Position numbers and translations under genes: made by a program. The notes under the pieces were generated by a model, which saw only the letters and a program-made list of their open reading frames with translations, made no database searches and was not told where the DNA came from. Below, piece by piece: positions 7,730 to 15,058 of a DNA stretch of 16,325 bases. Each line of letters opens with the position of its first letter. The stretch's first letter is position 1. The stretch comes from Pseudomonadota bacterium (lineage in GTDB: Bacteria > Pseudomonadota > Gammaproteobacteria > Xanthomonadales > Xanthomonadaceae): positions 1-16,325 of the forward strand of contig JAEWAG010000363.1 in assembly GCA_023391775.1 (NCBI GenBank), given 5' to 3'.

Positions 7730-8307
7730 AGGGCGGCTACCGTTACGACCTGGCGGGTGGCGCTGCCCTCTCCGGTGTCCGAATCCCCGACCACCTCACC
7801 GCTTGGACCGCGGCTGCCGCGACTGTCGTCCCAACTGATCGTCGCTGTACAGGTACCGCCGCCCATCGCGTTGGCAGCGCAGGTGATCGCTGCACAGGTG
7901 CTGAGGTCGTCATCGGGCATACCCATCGAGTGTTTGAGCGAAAGTAGCCATACATTCACCTGGGCCTGTGCAGCTTGCTGCCCTGTCGGCAGGCTGCCAT
8001 CGACCTGGCTGGCATCACACTTCATGCCGCCGGTGTTGTAGTACCCGGCGATGGCATCGGTGCGGTTCGCACGCAGCAGGTCCAGGGCCGCGTAGGTCTG
8101 GATCACGGCCTGGGTGCGCTCCAGCGAGCTCTGGCCGTTGCGCAGCGCGGTGGCCTGCATGGCGGCGATGCCCAGCAGGCCGATGCCGAGGATCAGCACC
8201 GAGATCATGACTTCGAGCAGACCGACGCCTGCCTGCGCACGGCGCGGCGCCAGCCGGCGGGAGTTGCGCCGCGGAACACGTGCCGCGGCCGACGGGTTCG
8301 AGGTCAT
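7726..8307 (-). CDS. pilV: Type IV minor pilin PilV
   Basis: A 193-residue PilV-family minor pilin (GspI-like). A long Arg-rich leader ends QAG (25-27), followed by VGLLEVMISVLILGIGLLGIAAM with Glu32 at mature +5 and ATALRNGQSSLERTQA, typical of PilV. Cysteines at 97, 138, 143 and 153 are available for disulfides. The open frame runs 107 codons further upstream, but that part is a shadow of fimT. The chosen ATG overlaps the fimT stop (ATGA) and has CGGGAG about 9 bases upstream. The product joins FimT/FimU, PilW, PilX and PilE in the tip complex. Confidence 0.91.
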   Translation of the reverse strand: MTSNPSAAARVPRRNSRRLAPRRAQAGVGLLEVMISVLILGIGLLGIAAMQATALRNGQSSLERTQAVIQTYAALDLLRANRTDAIAGYYNTGGMKCDASQVDGSLPTGQQAAQAQVNVWLLSLKHSMGMPDDDLSTCAAITCAANAMGGGTCTATISWDDSRGSRGPSGEVVGDSDTGEGSATRQVVTVAAL

Positions 8308-8867
8308 TGCGGGCAGCTCCCGGGAGTGCTGTGGGTGGCGGCGGCGGACTTCACCCGGCTGCCGCCGGTCAGCTCGACCCGGCGCACGTTCTCGGCCGGA
8401 CGCGTGGTGGGCAGGCAGATGGTGAAAGTGGTTGCGAGAAGGCCGCCGGCCGCGCTGCGCGCCAGGCCGTCGGCGCGGAAGTCGACGTCGGTGCCGCCGG
8501 ACACCTGCAGCGCGCCCTTGACGGTGTAGGAGCGCAGCAGCTCCGCATTGGCGCCCTGGGTCCTCACCACCCAACCGGTCCACTTGCCCGCGCCGGCCGC
8601 GCAGGTGCTGCCGTCGGTGCTGCGGCACAGGCGCACGGTGCGGTTGCGGCGCAGCGCTTCCGAGCGCGCCAGCTGGATGTCGGCGACCAGCTCGTTGGCC
8701 TGGCTGGTCAGGCGGTTGCTGTTGATGACCCCGGTGAAGCTGGGCGTGGCCAGGGCGGCGACGATCGCCACCACTGCGAGCGTGACCATCAGCTCGATCA
8801 GGGTGAAGCCCCGCGGACAGGCGCGCACACGGCGCGACCGGTCGACCGGCCCATGCGAAGGTTGCAT
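8304..8867 (-). CDS. fimT: Type IV minor pilin FimT/FimU (GspH family), first gene of the pilus operon
   Basis: A 187-residue GspH/FimT pseudopilin, counterpart of FimU in P. aeruginosa. A 20-residue leader ends CPRG, followed by FTLIELMVTLAVVAIVAALA with Glu25 at mature +5. The domain includes LARSEALRRNRTVRLC, KWTGWVV (about 95-101), DFRADGLAR (129-137) and a terminal strand with GGSRVK (168-173). The ATG at 8867 is chosen because GGGGA lies about 7 bases upstream; the open frame extends to a TTG at 8939 without pilin-like sequence. It is a paralogue of the lone pseudopilin at 357-899 but lacks a clean GRxR motif. Its promoter should lie in the 150-base gap to the divergent kinase gene. Confidence 0.91.
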   Translation of the reverse strand: MQPSHGPVDRSRRVRACPRGFTLIELMVTLAVVAIVAALATPSFTGVINSNRLTSQANELVADIQLARSEALRRNRTVRLCRSTDGSTCAAGAGKWTGWVVRTQGANAELLRSYTVKGALQVSGGTDVDFRADGLARSAAGGLLATTFTICLPTTRPAENVRRVELTGGSRVKSAAATHSTPGSCPQ

Positions 8868-9019
8868 GCTCGATTCCCCATCTTGAATGCCACGCAACGC
8901 TAACCGAGCCCGACGTCCGGCTCCAGCCGCCGCCGACAAGCGGCCCGAACCCGGGAACCAGCGGCGGCGCGCTCCGGACCCCGGCTCCCGTGCGGCGGCG
9001 GCTCAGGCATCATGCGCCC
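8868..9019. promoter_or_regulatory. Divergent intergenic region between the fimT-pilE operon and the histidine kinase
   Basis: This 152-base gap must hold the promoters of both the minus-strand pilus operon and the plus-strand kinase. I found no convincing sigma70 pair and no proper sigma54 GG-N10-GC element (a TGGCA near the fimT start lacks the matching GC). On the minus strand, 8935-8943 reads CCGCTTGTC, one mismatch from the CCGTTTGTC form of the AlgR-binding core described in Pseudomonas; this is suggestive only. Confidence 0.4.
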
Positions 9020-10093
9020 ATGCGCAGCCCGACCCTTGCCCGCCCCGGCACGACCTCCTCGCCGCTGGACGCCCTGTGGCGGGCACCGGCGATCATCTGG
9101 GTGGTGATCGCCGGGATGGGGGTGGCGGCGGTCCTGGCCATCGCCCAGCCGGCCGGGACCGACCGCTGGGTGTTCTTCGGGCTGGCCTGCCTGGTGGTCG
9201 AGTGGACCTTGCTGCTCACTCTGGCTGCGCTGTACACGGTCCGCGCGGCCCTGTCCCGGCTTCCCCCGCCAGCGGTAGCCGGCCTGTCGCTGCTGTTGCT
9301 GTTGGGGGCGAGCTGGCTGGTCCACGCGCTGACCGGCGCGCTCTTCGGCGACCTGGCACCGGGCGCCGGGGCGCCGGGCTGGAGCCGGGGACGGGTCACC
9401 GGCCTGGTGCTGTGCGTGGGACTGCTGGGACTGGCCGTCTTCTACAACCACTGGCGCGCCACCCAGTTGGCGCTGCGGGCCAAGCAGGCGCAACTGGAGG
9501 CGCTGCAGGCGCGGATACAGCCGCATTTCCTGTTCAATACGCTCAACACCGGCGTGGCCCTGGTCCGCCAGCACCCGGAACAGGCCGAGCGCCTGCTGCT
9601 GGACCTGGCCGACCTGTTCCGCGCCGCCCTCGCCGGCCCCGCCACCGTCTCGCTCCAAGACGAGCTGGCGCTAGCCCGGCGCTATGTCGAGATCGAACAG
9701 CTCCGCTTCGGAGAGCGGCTGCGGGTAACCTGGCAGCTGCCGGACACGCTGCCCGACGTCCAGGTGCCGACCCTGTCGGTACAGCCCCTGGTGGAGAACG
9801 CGATCCGGCACGGAATCGAGCGCTCCCCGGCCGGTGGGCTTGTCGAGATCGAGGTCTCAGGCGGGCGCGCCGACGTGCGCATCGCGATCAGCAACAGCGT
9901 GCCGCCGGTCGACTCGCCTCCAGCCTCCCGCGGTCACCGGGTCGGGTTCAATTCGGTACACGCACGGGTACTGGCGCTGACCGACGGGCGCGGTGGCATC
10001 GATTTCCAGACCCAACCGGGGCGGCACACCACCACCTTGCGGCTGCCAGCCCCGCGGCCGGCCCAGCCCCCGGCTCAGGCGACCACGCGGTAA
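9020..10093 (+). CDS. LytS/AlgZ(FimS)-type membrane sensor histidine kinase
   Basis: A 357-residue inner-membrane histidine kinase of the His_kinase (LytS/AlgZ) class. Four hydrophobic segments lie at about 24-42, 49-75, 84-106 and 127-143, followed by a short coiled linker (WRATQLALRAKQAQLEALQAR). The phosphoacceptor box is QPHFLFNTLN with His169. The ATPase part has QPLVENAIRHG (N-box, N260) and a glycine-poor G-box around GHRVGFNSVHARV (305-317). No extracytoplasmic sensor domain is visible, as in AlgZ. ATG 9020 is preferred over GTG 8990; the ribosome site is weak either way. It is divergent from the pilus operon, and its tail overlaps ppnN by 19 bases, so no response-regulator gene follows. 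An AlgZ/FimS-like role in pilus control is inference from synteny. Confidence 0.85.
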   Translation: MRSPTLARPGTTSSPLDALWRAPAIIWVVIAGMGVAAVLAIAQPAGTDRWVFFGLACLVVEWTLLLTLAALYTVRAALSRLPPPAVAGLSLLLLLGASWLVHALTGALFGDLAPGAGAPGWSRGRVTGLVLCVGLLGLAVFYNHWRATQLALRAKQAQLEALQARIQPHFLFNTLNTGVALVRQHPEQAERLLLDLADLFRAALAGPATVSLQDELALARRYVEIEQLRFGERLRVTWQLPDTLPDVQVPTLSVQPLVENAIRHGIERSPAGGLVEIEVSGGRADVRIAISNSVPPVDSPPASRGHRVGFNSVHARVLALTDGRGGIDFQTQPGRHTTTLRLPAPRPAQPPAQATTR

Positions 10094-11457
10094 CAGGGCC
10101 GGTACTCGCCGGCGATCTTCATCCGGCGCTGCTGCACGAACGCGCGCAGCAGGTCATCCAGGGCCTGCATTATGGCCGGCGCGCCGTGGATCTCGAACGG
10201 GCCGTGCTCCTCGATCCGGCGCATCCCGTCCTCCTTGACGTTGCCGGCGACGATGCCGGAGAAGGCGCGGCGCAGGTCCGCCGCCAGCGCCGAAGGCTGC
10301 CGGCCCGGGTGCAGGTCAAGCGACGCCATGGCCTCGTGGGTCGGCACGAACGGCTGCTGGAACTCCAGCGGAATGCGCACGCCCCAGTTGAAGTAGAACG
10401 AATCCTTCTGCTGCACCCGCGCTTCGCGCACCTGGCGGATGCCGCCGAGCATCTGCCGGGCCACCTCGGCCGGGTCGCCGATGATGATGCGGTAGCGCGA
10501 GGTCGCCTTCTCGCCAAGGGTCAGGCGGATGAACTGGTCGATCTGCTCGAAATACGGCGCGGCGATGGTCGGGCCGGTGAAGATCAGCGGGAACGGCACC
10601 TCCGCATTCTCCTCGCGCAGCAGGATGCCGAGCAGGTACAGGATCTCCTCGGCCGTGCCCACGCCACCGGGGAACACGATGATGCCGTGCGACAGGCGCA
10701 CGAATGCCTCCAGCCGCTTCTCGATGTCCGGCATGATCACCAGCTCGTTGACGATCGGGTTCGGCGACTCGGCGGCGATGATGCCCGGCTCGGTGATGCC
10801 GATGTAGCGGTTGCTGGTCTTGCGCTGCTTGGCATGGGCGATGGTCGCGCCCTTCATCGGGCCCTTCATCGCGCCCGGGCCGCAGCCGGTGCAGATGTCC
10901 AGCCCGCGCAGGCCCAGCTCGTAGCCGACCTGCTTGGTGTAGTTGTACTCGTCGCGGGAGATCGAGTGCCCGCCCCAGCACACCACCAGGTTCGGGTCGG
11001 ACGGGTGCAGCACGCGCGCATTGCGCAGCAGGCCGAACACCGCGTCGGTGATGCCTTCGGAGGATTCGAGGTCCTGCGCGTACTCCGGGCCCAGCTCGAT
11101 CGCCGTCCAGGCCAGGTCGCGCACCACGGCGAACAGCAGCTCGGACACGCCACGGATGATCTGCCCGTCGACGAAGGCCATCGCCGGGGCATCCTTCAGA
11201 TCGATCCGCACACCGCGGTCCTGCTGGGTGACCTGGATGTCGAAGTTGGGATAGAGGTCGCGCGCGGCGCGCGGATCGTCGCTCGCGCTGCCGCTGGTCA
11301 GCACCGCCAGGGCGCAGCGGCGCAGCAGCTCGTGCATGCCGCCGGTGGAGGCGTCCCGCAGCCGCGCCACCTCGGTCCGCGAGAGCACGTCCAAGCCGCC
11401 CCGCGGATAGATGCGGGCGTCCTGGACGGGGAGGGTGCTGGTGGCGGAGGAGTTCAT
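10075..11457 (-). CDS. ppnN: PpnN-type nucleotide 5'-monophosphate nucleosidase (LOG family, YgdH)
   Basis: A 460-residue cytoplasmic protein close in length and layout to E. coli PpnN/YgdH (about 454 residues), which splits purine and pyrimidine nucleoside monophosphates into base plus ribose 5-phosphate and is tuned by (p)ppGpp. The central LOG domain has CWGGHSIS (160-167), CTGCGPGAMKGPMKGA (189-204) and the signature PGGVGTAEE (263-271). N- and C-terminal extensions match the long PpnN form rather than the short LOG cytokinin-type enzymes. The ATG at 11457 is chosen because AGGAA lies a few bases upstream; ATG 11472 would add five residues without a better site. It is convergent with the kinase gene (19-base overlap). 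A palindrome over a possible -10 box lies just upstream. Confidence 0.92.
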   Translation of the reverse strand: MNSSATSTLPVQDARIYPRGGLDVLSRTEVARLRDASTGGMHELLRRCALAVLTSGSASDDPRAARDLYPNFDIQVTQQDRGVRIDLKDAPAMAFVDGQIIRGVSELLFAVVRDLAWTAIELGPEYAQDLESSEGITDAVFGLLRNARVLHPSDPNLVVCWGGHSISRDEYNYTKQVGYELGLRGLDICTGCGPGAMKGPMKGATIAHAKQRKTSNRYIGITEPGIIAAESPNPIVNELVIMPDIEKRLEAFVRLSHGIIVFPGGVGTAEEILYLLGILLREENAEVPFPLIFTGPTIAAPYFEQIDQFIRLTLGEKATSRYRIIIGDPAEVARQMLGGIRQVREARVQQKDSFYFNWGVRIPLEFQQPFVPTHEAMASLDLHPGRQPSALAADLRRAFSGIVAGNVKEDGMRRIEEHGPFEIHGAPAIMQALDDLLRAFVQQRRMKIAGEYRPCYRVVA

Positions 11458-11483
11458 GGGGTTCCTGTGCATCGGGCGGACCG

Positions 11484-11503
11484 GGTGGGGACTTTACCCC
11501 ACC
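11484..11503 (-). promoter_or_regulatory. Palindrome covering a possible -10 box of ppnN
   Basis: GGTGGGG (11484-11490) and CCCCACC (11497-11503) form a perfect 7-bp inverted repeat around a 6-base centre. Read on the minus strand the centre gives TAAAGT, a fair -10 hexamer, about 35 bases before the ppnN ATG. No good -35 is apparent. The dyad may be an operator or a hairpin in the 5' leader. It is seen directly; function is inference. Confidence 0.35.
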
Positions 11504-11561
11504 GGCATCGCCGTGGGCATGGCCCCCTGCCCCGGCCTTCCGCCACGCGGCAGCCACAAAG

Positions 11562-11591
11562 ACGAACGGCCGGGTTTCCCCGGCCGTTCGT
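11562..11591 (-). terminator. Terminator hairpin of the TonB-dependent receptor gene
   Basis: ACGAACGGCCGGG (11562-11574) and CCCGGCCGTTCGT (11579-11591) form a perfect 13-bp stem with a 4-base loop, beginning about 20 bases after the receptor stop codon on the minus strand. A weak T-rich run (CTTTGTG) follows on that strand. Stability and position make it a good intrinsic terminator that separates the receptor from ppnN. Confidence 0.8.
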
Positions 11592-11611
11592 GTGCTGCAT
11601 GGAGCCAGCGA

Positions 11612-14600
11612 TCAGAAGCGGTACTTGATACCGAACATCACCGACCAGCGCGACACAGCCGTGTTGCCCTTGTCGTTGTTGTTCTCCTGGATCGTCGGCT
11701 CGGTGCCCTCACCGCTGAAGTGGTACACGTACTTGCCGGTGGCCGGATCGATACCGGCGTAGTTGGCGACGCGGGCGGTGGCGTTGAAGCCGTAGTCCTC
11801 GATCAGGCCCCACTTCTTGTTGAGCAGGTTGCCGACATTCATGATGTCCAGCGACAGCTCGGTCTTGTGGCCCTGGAAGAAGCCCGGCAGCTCCTGGCTG
11901 ATGCGCACGTCGAAGCTGTTGGTCCACTTCGTGCGGAACGCGTTGGCCGGCGCGATCTGGCCACGGTAGGCAGCCAGGTCGCCATGGCGGGACAGCCAGT
12001 CGAAGAACGACTGCTCCATCTCCGCGCCACCGGTCCACAGCACGTCACCAGGGCCCGCCGGCACGTAGAACAGGTCGTTGAAGTAACCGGCCTGGTTGGT
12101 GCGCGCCGGATCGCCGTCGCCGTTGGCATCGTTGTAGAAGATGTAGCTGAACGGACGACCGCTGCGGCCTTCGTAGAACATCGACACGCGGGTCTTGTAG
12201 TCGCCGAAGAACGCCTTCTGCCAGTGCAGCTGGCCGCTCACGCGGTCCTTCATCGCATAGCGCGAGTCATAGGCCACGTTCTCGTTCACCGTGCCGATCG
12301 GGGTGTTGCCCCAGTTGGAGGTGTTCTGCGAGCTGCTCATCGGGCTGACTTCCTTGGCCCGGGTGTAGGTGTAGAACAGCGACCAGCCCCACTGGTCGAC
12401 CAGCGGCTTGTCCAGACCGAAAGTCAGCTGGGTGCTCGAGCCTTCGCTGGTGTTGCGCACCAGCAGCACGTCGCCGATGCCGTCCGGGCGGTTGTACTTG
12501 GCGGCGGCGCCGTTGGTACCCGGGTCGATGCCGAAGCGGCCGGCGTTGGCCGGGTTCAGGCCCGCATCGTTCCAGAACAGCGGACGGCCGTCCTGGCCGA
12601 TGGCGGTAGCGCCGTTGCCGGCCGCATCGCTGTACAGGTCCAGACGCTGCACGAACACGCCGTCGTTGACCTTGGTGTACAGGGCCTCGGCCGAGGCGAC
12701 GATGCCGTACCACGGCAGCTCATGGTCGAACGCCAGGTTGGACTTCCAGACCGACGGGGCCTTGAAGCCCGGCTCGACGATGTCGACGTTGGCGCGCGCG
12801 TTGCCGGCCGAGCAGTTGGCCGGGACGTTGGGCGCCGGATCGGGCGAGAACACCGGCGCCATGGCGCCGTTGCAGGTGTACTCGACGTAGTTCAGGCCGG
12901 TGTTGGAGTACGCGCCGGACAGCCACACGTTCGGGGCGGCGCCGCCGAACAGGCCCACGCCACCACGCAGCTGCATCGGGCGCTCGCTGTCGAAGGTGTA
13001 GTTGAAGCCGACGCGCGGCTGCACCAGCTTGGAGTCCGGCACGTAGGTGTTGTCGTAGCCGTAGGTGGCCTCGATCAGCGGGTTGTACAGGTCCTGGCTG
13101 CTGTATTCCGGGATGTCGACGCGCACGCCGTACATCAGGCTCAGGTTGTAGTTGACCGCCCAGGTGTCCTGCACGAACACGCCGGTGTTCTTCAGGTTGA
13201 ACTCGGCCGGCACGTCGGCGACGCTGCCGCCGGCGCGCGGGGCGCGCACCGAGTAGGAGCTCGGACGGCGGTCGATGAAGTCCTGCAGGCTGCGGAACGC
13301 GTAGCTGCCGTTGAGGTTGCGCCCGTAGAAGTTCATCAGGTCGTTGTCCTGATGATCGACGCCGAACTTGACCACGTGGTCGCCAACGTACCAGTTGGCC
13401 GCGGCGAACAGGCTCAGCTCCTTGCTTTCCACGATGTTGACGTGGCTGTTGACCTCGGTGCCCAGGTAGACCGACGAGTTGCCCGGGAAACCCTGGATCT
13501 GGATCGACGGCAGGTTCGAGTTGGTGGCGCGCAGGGCCGAGTAGTCCTTGTAGGACGCCTTGAACTCGGTGGAGAAGTTCTCGCTCCAGTCGCTGAAGAC
13601 CTCACCCATCCAGGTCTCGTAGGTCTTCGGCTGGGCATACCAGTAGCTGCTCAGCGAGACGGTGGAGCTGCCCATGCCCGGGAAGCGCATGACGCTCTGC
13701 TCCATCTTGTTGTAGCGCAGGGCGGCACGGTGGTTCTCGCTGATGTTCCAGTCCAGCTTGACCGCGTACTCCTCGATCTCGGTCTTGCTGTCACCCGGGG
13801 CGGCCAGCGAGCCGGCGTCGAAGCCCAGCGCATTGGCGGCGGACATGATGTCCATGATGTCCTGCTGGGTGACGTTGCCGCGACCCACGGCCGTATCGCT
13901 CAGGCTGATGCCCGGGGCGGTGCGGGTGTACTTCTCGTAGTTGGTGAAGAAGAACAGCTTGTCCTTCACGATCGGGCCACCGACGGTGGCGCCGTAGGTC
14001 ACCTCGTCCTTGAAGCCGAGGAAGTCGGAGGTGTCGCCTTCCAGGCGGGCGCGCACCATGTCCTTGTCGCGGTAGGTCGCGTACACGGTGCCGGACAGGG
14101 TGTTGGTGCCCGACTTGGTCACCGCGTTCACCACCGCGCCGGTGCCACCGAAGATGGTGGTGTCGTAGTTGGCCAGGTCGATGTTGATTTCCTGGATGGC
14201 GTCCATCGACACCGGCTGGCGCTCGGTCGGGAAGTTGTTGGACTCCAGGCCGAAGGGATCGCCGGCGCCGATGCCGTCGATGCGGATCGCGTTGAAGCGG
14301 GTGTTCTGGCCACCGGCCGAGATCGCGCCATCGGCCTTGCTGACCTGCGAGATGCGCGGATCAAGGCGGATGTAGTCCTGCATGTTGCGGTTGGCCGACG
14401 GCAGCGCGTCCATCAGCTCGCGGTTGACGTTGGTGCCGGTGCCCATCTTGTTGGCACTAAAGATCTCCGACCCGCCCAGGGAGGCGCCGACCACCTGCAC
14501 GCTCTGCAGCGTGGTCATGTCGCCGGACAGCGCGGCGTTGACCGTGTTGACCTGGTTGAGGTTGAGGTACACGCCCTCCTCGGTCTTGGTGCCTTCGCCG

Positions 14601-14869
14601 GGCTTGGTCACGGTCACGGTGTACGGGCCGCCCACGCGCAGGCCGCGGGCGTTGTAGCGGCCGCTGGCGTCGGTGGTGGCACGGCTGACGGTACCGGACT
14701 CGACGTGGGTGATGGTCACTTCGGCGCCGGGAACCGGCTGGCCGGCATTGCCGGTCACCACGCCACCGACACCGGCGGAGGTGCTCTGGGCGAACGCGGG
14801 GGCAGCGGCAAGGGCGGCGACCAGTCCAAGGGTGAGCTTGGACATGCGAAGTCGACGGTGATCAGTCAT
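11612..14869 (-). CDS. Oar-like TonB-dependent outer-membrane receptor
   Basis: A 1085-residue outer-membrane protein. A signal peptide (about 1-27, cut after AFA) is followed by a carboxypeptidase-regulatory-like Ig fold (about 30-115; GVVTGNAGQPVPGAEVTIT and TTDASGRYNARGL), a TonB-box-like SVQVVG (123-128), the plug domain with GGQNTRFNAIRIDG and IFGGTGAVVNAVTKSGTN, and a long beta-barrel ending in the aromatic KYRF. This order is the Oar-like subclass, common and numerous in Xanthomonadaceae and Myxococcus. It uses TonB-ExbBD energy to move a ligand or protein; the substrate cannot be read from sequence. The ATG at 14869 is used; the ATG at 14845 (MSKLTLGL) also leaves an intact signal peptide. 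It is a single-gene unit with its own terminator and a dyad-rich promoter region. Confidence 0.92.
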   Translation of the reverse strand: MTDHRRLRMSKLTLGLVAALAAAPAFAQSTSAGVGGVVTGNAGQPVPGAEVTITHVESGTVSRATTDASGRYNARGLRVGGPYTVTVTKPGEGTKTEEGVYLNLNQVNTVNAALSGDMTTLQSVQVVGASLGGSEIFSANKMGTGTNVNRELMDALPSANRNMQDYIRLDPRISQVSKADGAISAGGQNTRFNAIRIDGIGAGDPFGLESNNFPTERQPVSMDAIQEINIDLANYDTTIFGGTGAVVNAVTKSGTNTLSGTVYATYRDKDMVRARLEGDTSDFLGFKDEVTYGATVGGPIVKDKLFFFTNYEKYTRTAPGISLSDTAVGRGNVTQQDIMDIMSAANALGFDAGSLAAPGDSKTEIEEYAVKLDWNISENHRAALRYNKMEQSVMRFPGMGSSTVSLSSYWYAQPKTYETWMGEVFSDWSENFSTEFKASYKDYSALRATNSNLPSIQIQGFPGNSSVYLGTEVNSHVNIVESKELSLFAAANWYVGDHVVKFGVDHQDNDLMNFYGRNLNGSYAFRSLQDFIDRRPSSYSVRAPRAGGSVADVPAEFNLKNTGVFVQDTWAVNYNLSLMYGVRVDIPEYSSQDLYNPLIEATYGYDNTYVPDSKLVQPRVGFNYTFDSERPMQLRGGVGLFGGAAPNVWLSGAYSNTGLNYVEYTCNGAMAPVFSPDPAPNVPANCSAGNARANVDIVEPGFKAPSVWKSNLAFDHELPWYGIVASAEALYTKVNDGVFVQRLDLYSDAAGNGATAIGQDGRPLFWNDAGLNPANAGRFGIDPGTNGAAAKYNRPDGIGDVLLVRNTSEGSSTQLTFGLDKPLVDQWGWSLFYTYTRAKEVSPMSSSQNTSNWGNTPIGTVNENVAYDSRYAMKDRVSGQLHWQKAFFGDYKTRVSMFYEGRSGRPFSYIFYNDANGDGDPARTNQAGYFNDLFYVPAGPGDVLWTGGAEMEQSFFDWLSRHGDLAAYRGQIAPANAFRTKWTNSFDVRISQELPGFFQGHKTELSLDIMNVGNLLNKKWGLIEDYGFNATARVANYAGIDPATGKYVYHFSGEGTEPTIQENNNDKGNTAVSRWSVMFGIKYRF

Positions 14870-14975
14870 GGCAGAAAGGCCTCAGGAGGGTGGCAAGAAG
14901 TTTCAGCCCGAACGATGGGCTAGACAGATCAAAGGCTTCCCAGCGCTGGAGGGCGCAAGGGTTAACAGTAGATTA

Positions 14976-15011
14976 ACATGCTAATAACGGTATGTGACCG
15001 TTTGATGGCAA
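14976..15011 (-). promoter_or_regulatory. Candidate promoter and operator of the TonB-dependent receptor
   Basis: The AT-rich gap upstream of the receptor holds a minus-strand TTGCCA (plus 15006-15011) and, 19 bases on, TATTAG (14981-14986) as a weak -10. Between them is an inverted repeat AACGGT-atgtg-ACCGTT (14986-15002), placed where a repressor would block polymerase. Nearby, GTTAA and TTAAC form a second dyad at 14961-14977. The boxes are imperfect, so the promoter call is tentative, but the dyads are real. Confidence 0.4.
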
Positions 15012-15021
15012 ATTTCTATTG

Positions 15022-15043
15022 CGTCGCAGCAAAGTTTGCGACG
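15022..15043 (-). terminator. Hairpin downstream of marC, possible weak terminator
   Basis: CGTCGCA (15022-15028) and TGCGACG (15037-15043) form a 7-bp stem; an inner GCAAAgTTTGC palindrome offers an alternative fold. It lies 16 bases after the marC stop on the minus strand. No proper T-run follows (CAATAGAAATTT), so termination would be weak or it may belong to the receptor's upstream control region. Confidence 0.4.
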
Positions 15044-15058
15044 AAACCAGCCGGCCGC

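Noticed and set aside
8868..8900. Sigma54 promoter for the fimT-pilE operon
   Set aside because: A TGGCA occurs on the minus strand, but the GC expected ten bases after GG is GG, so the -12 element is missing.
8887..11628. 913-codon plus-strand open frame across the kinase and antisense to ppnN
   Set aside because: It crosses two well-supported genes in other frames and has no recognisable domain.
11411..14923. 1170-codon plus-strand open frame antisense to the TonB-dependent receptor
   Set aside because: Val/His/Gly/Arg-rich shadow typical of GC-rich antisense frames; the receptor has signal peptide, plug and barrel on the other strand.
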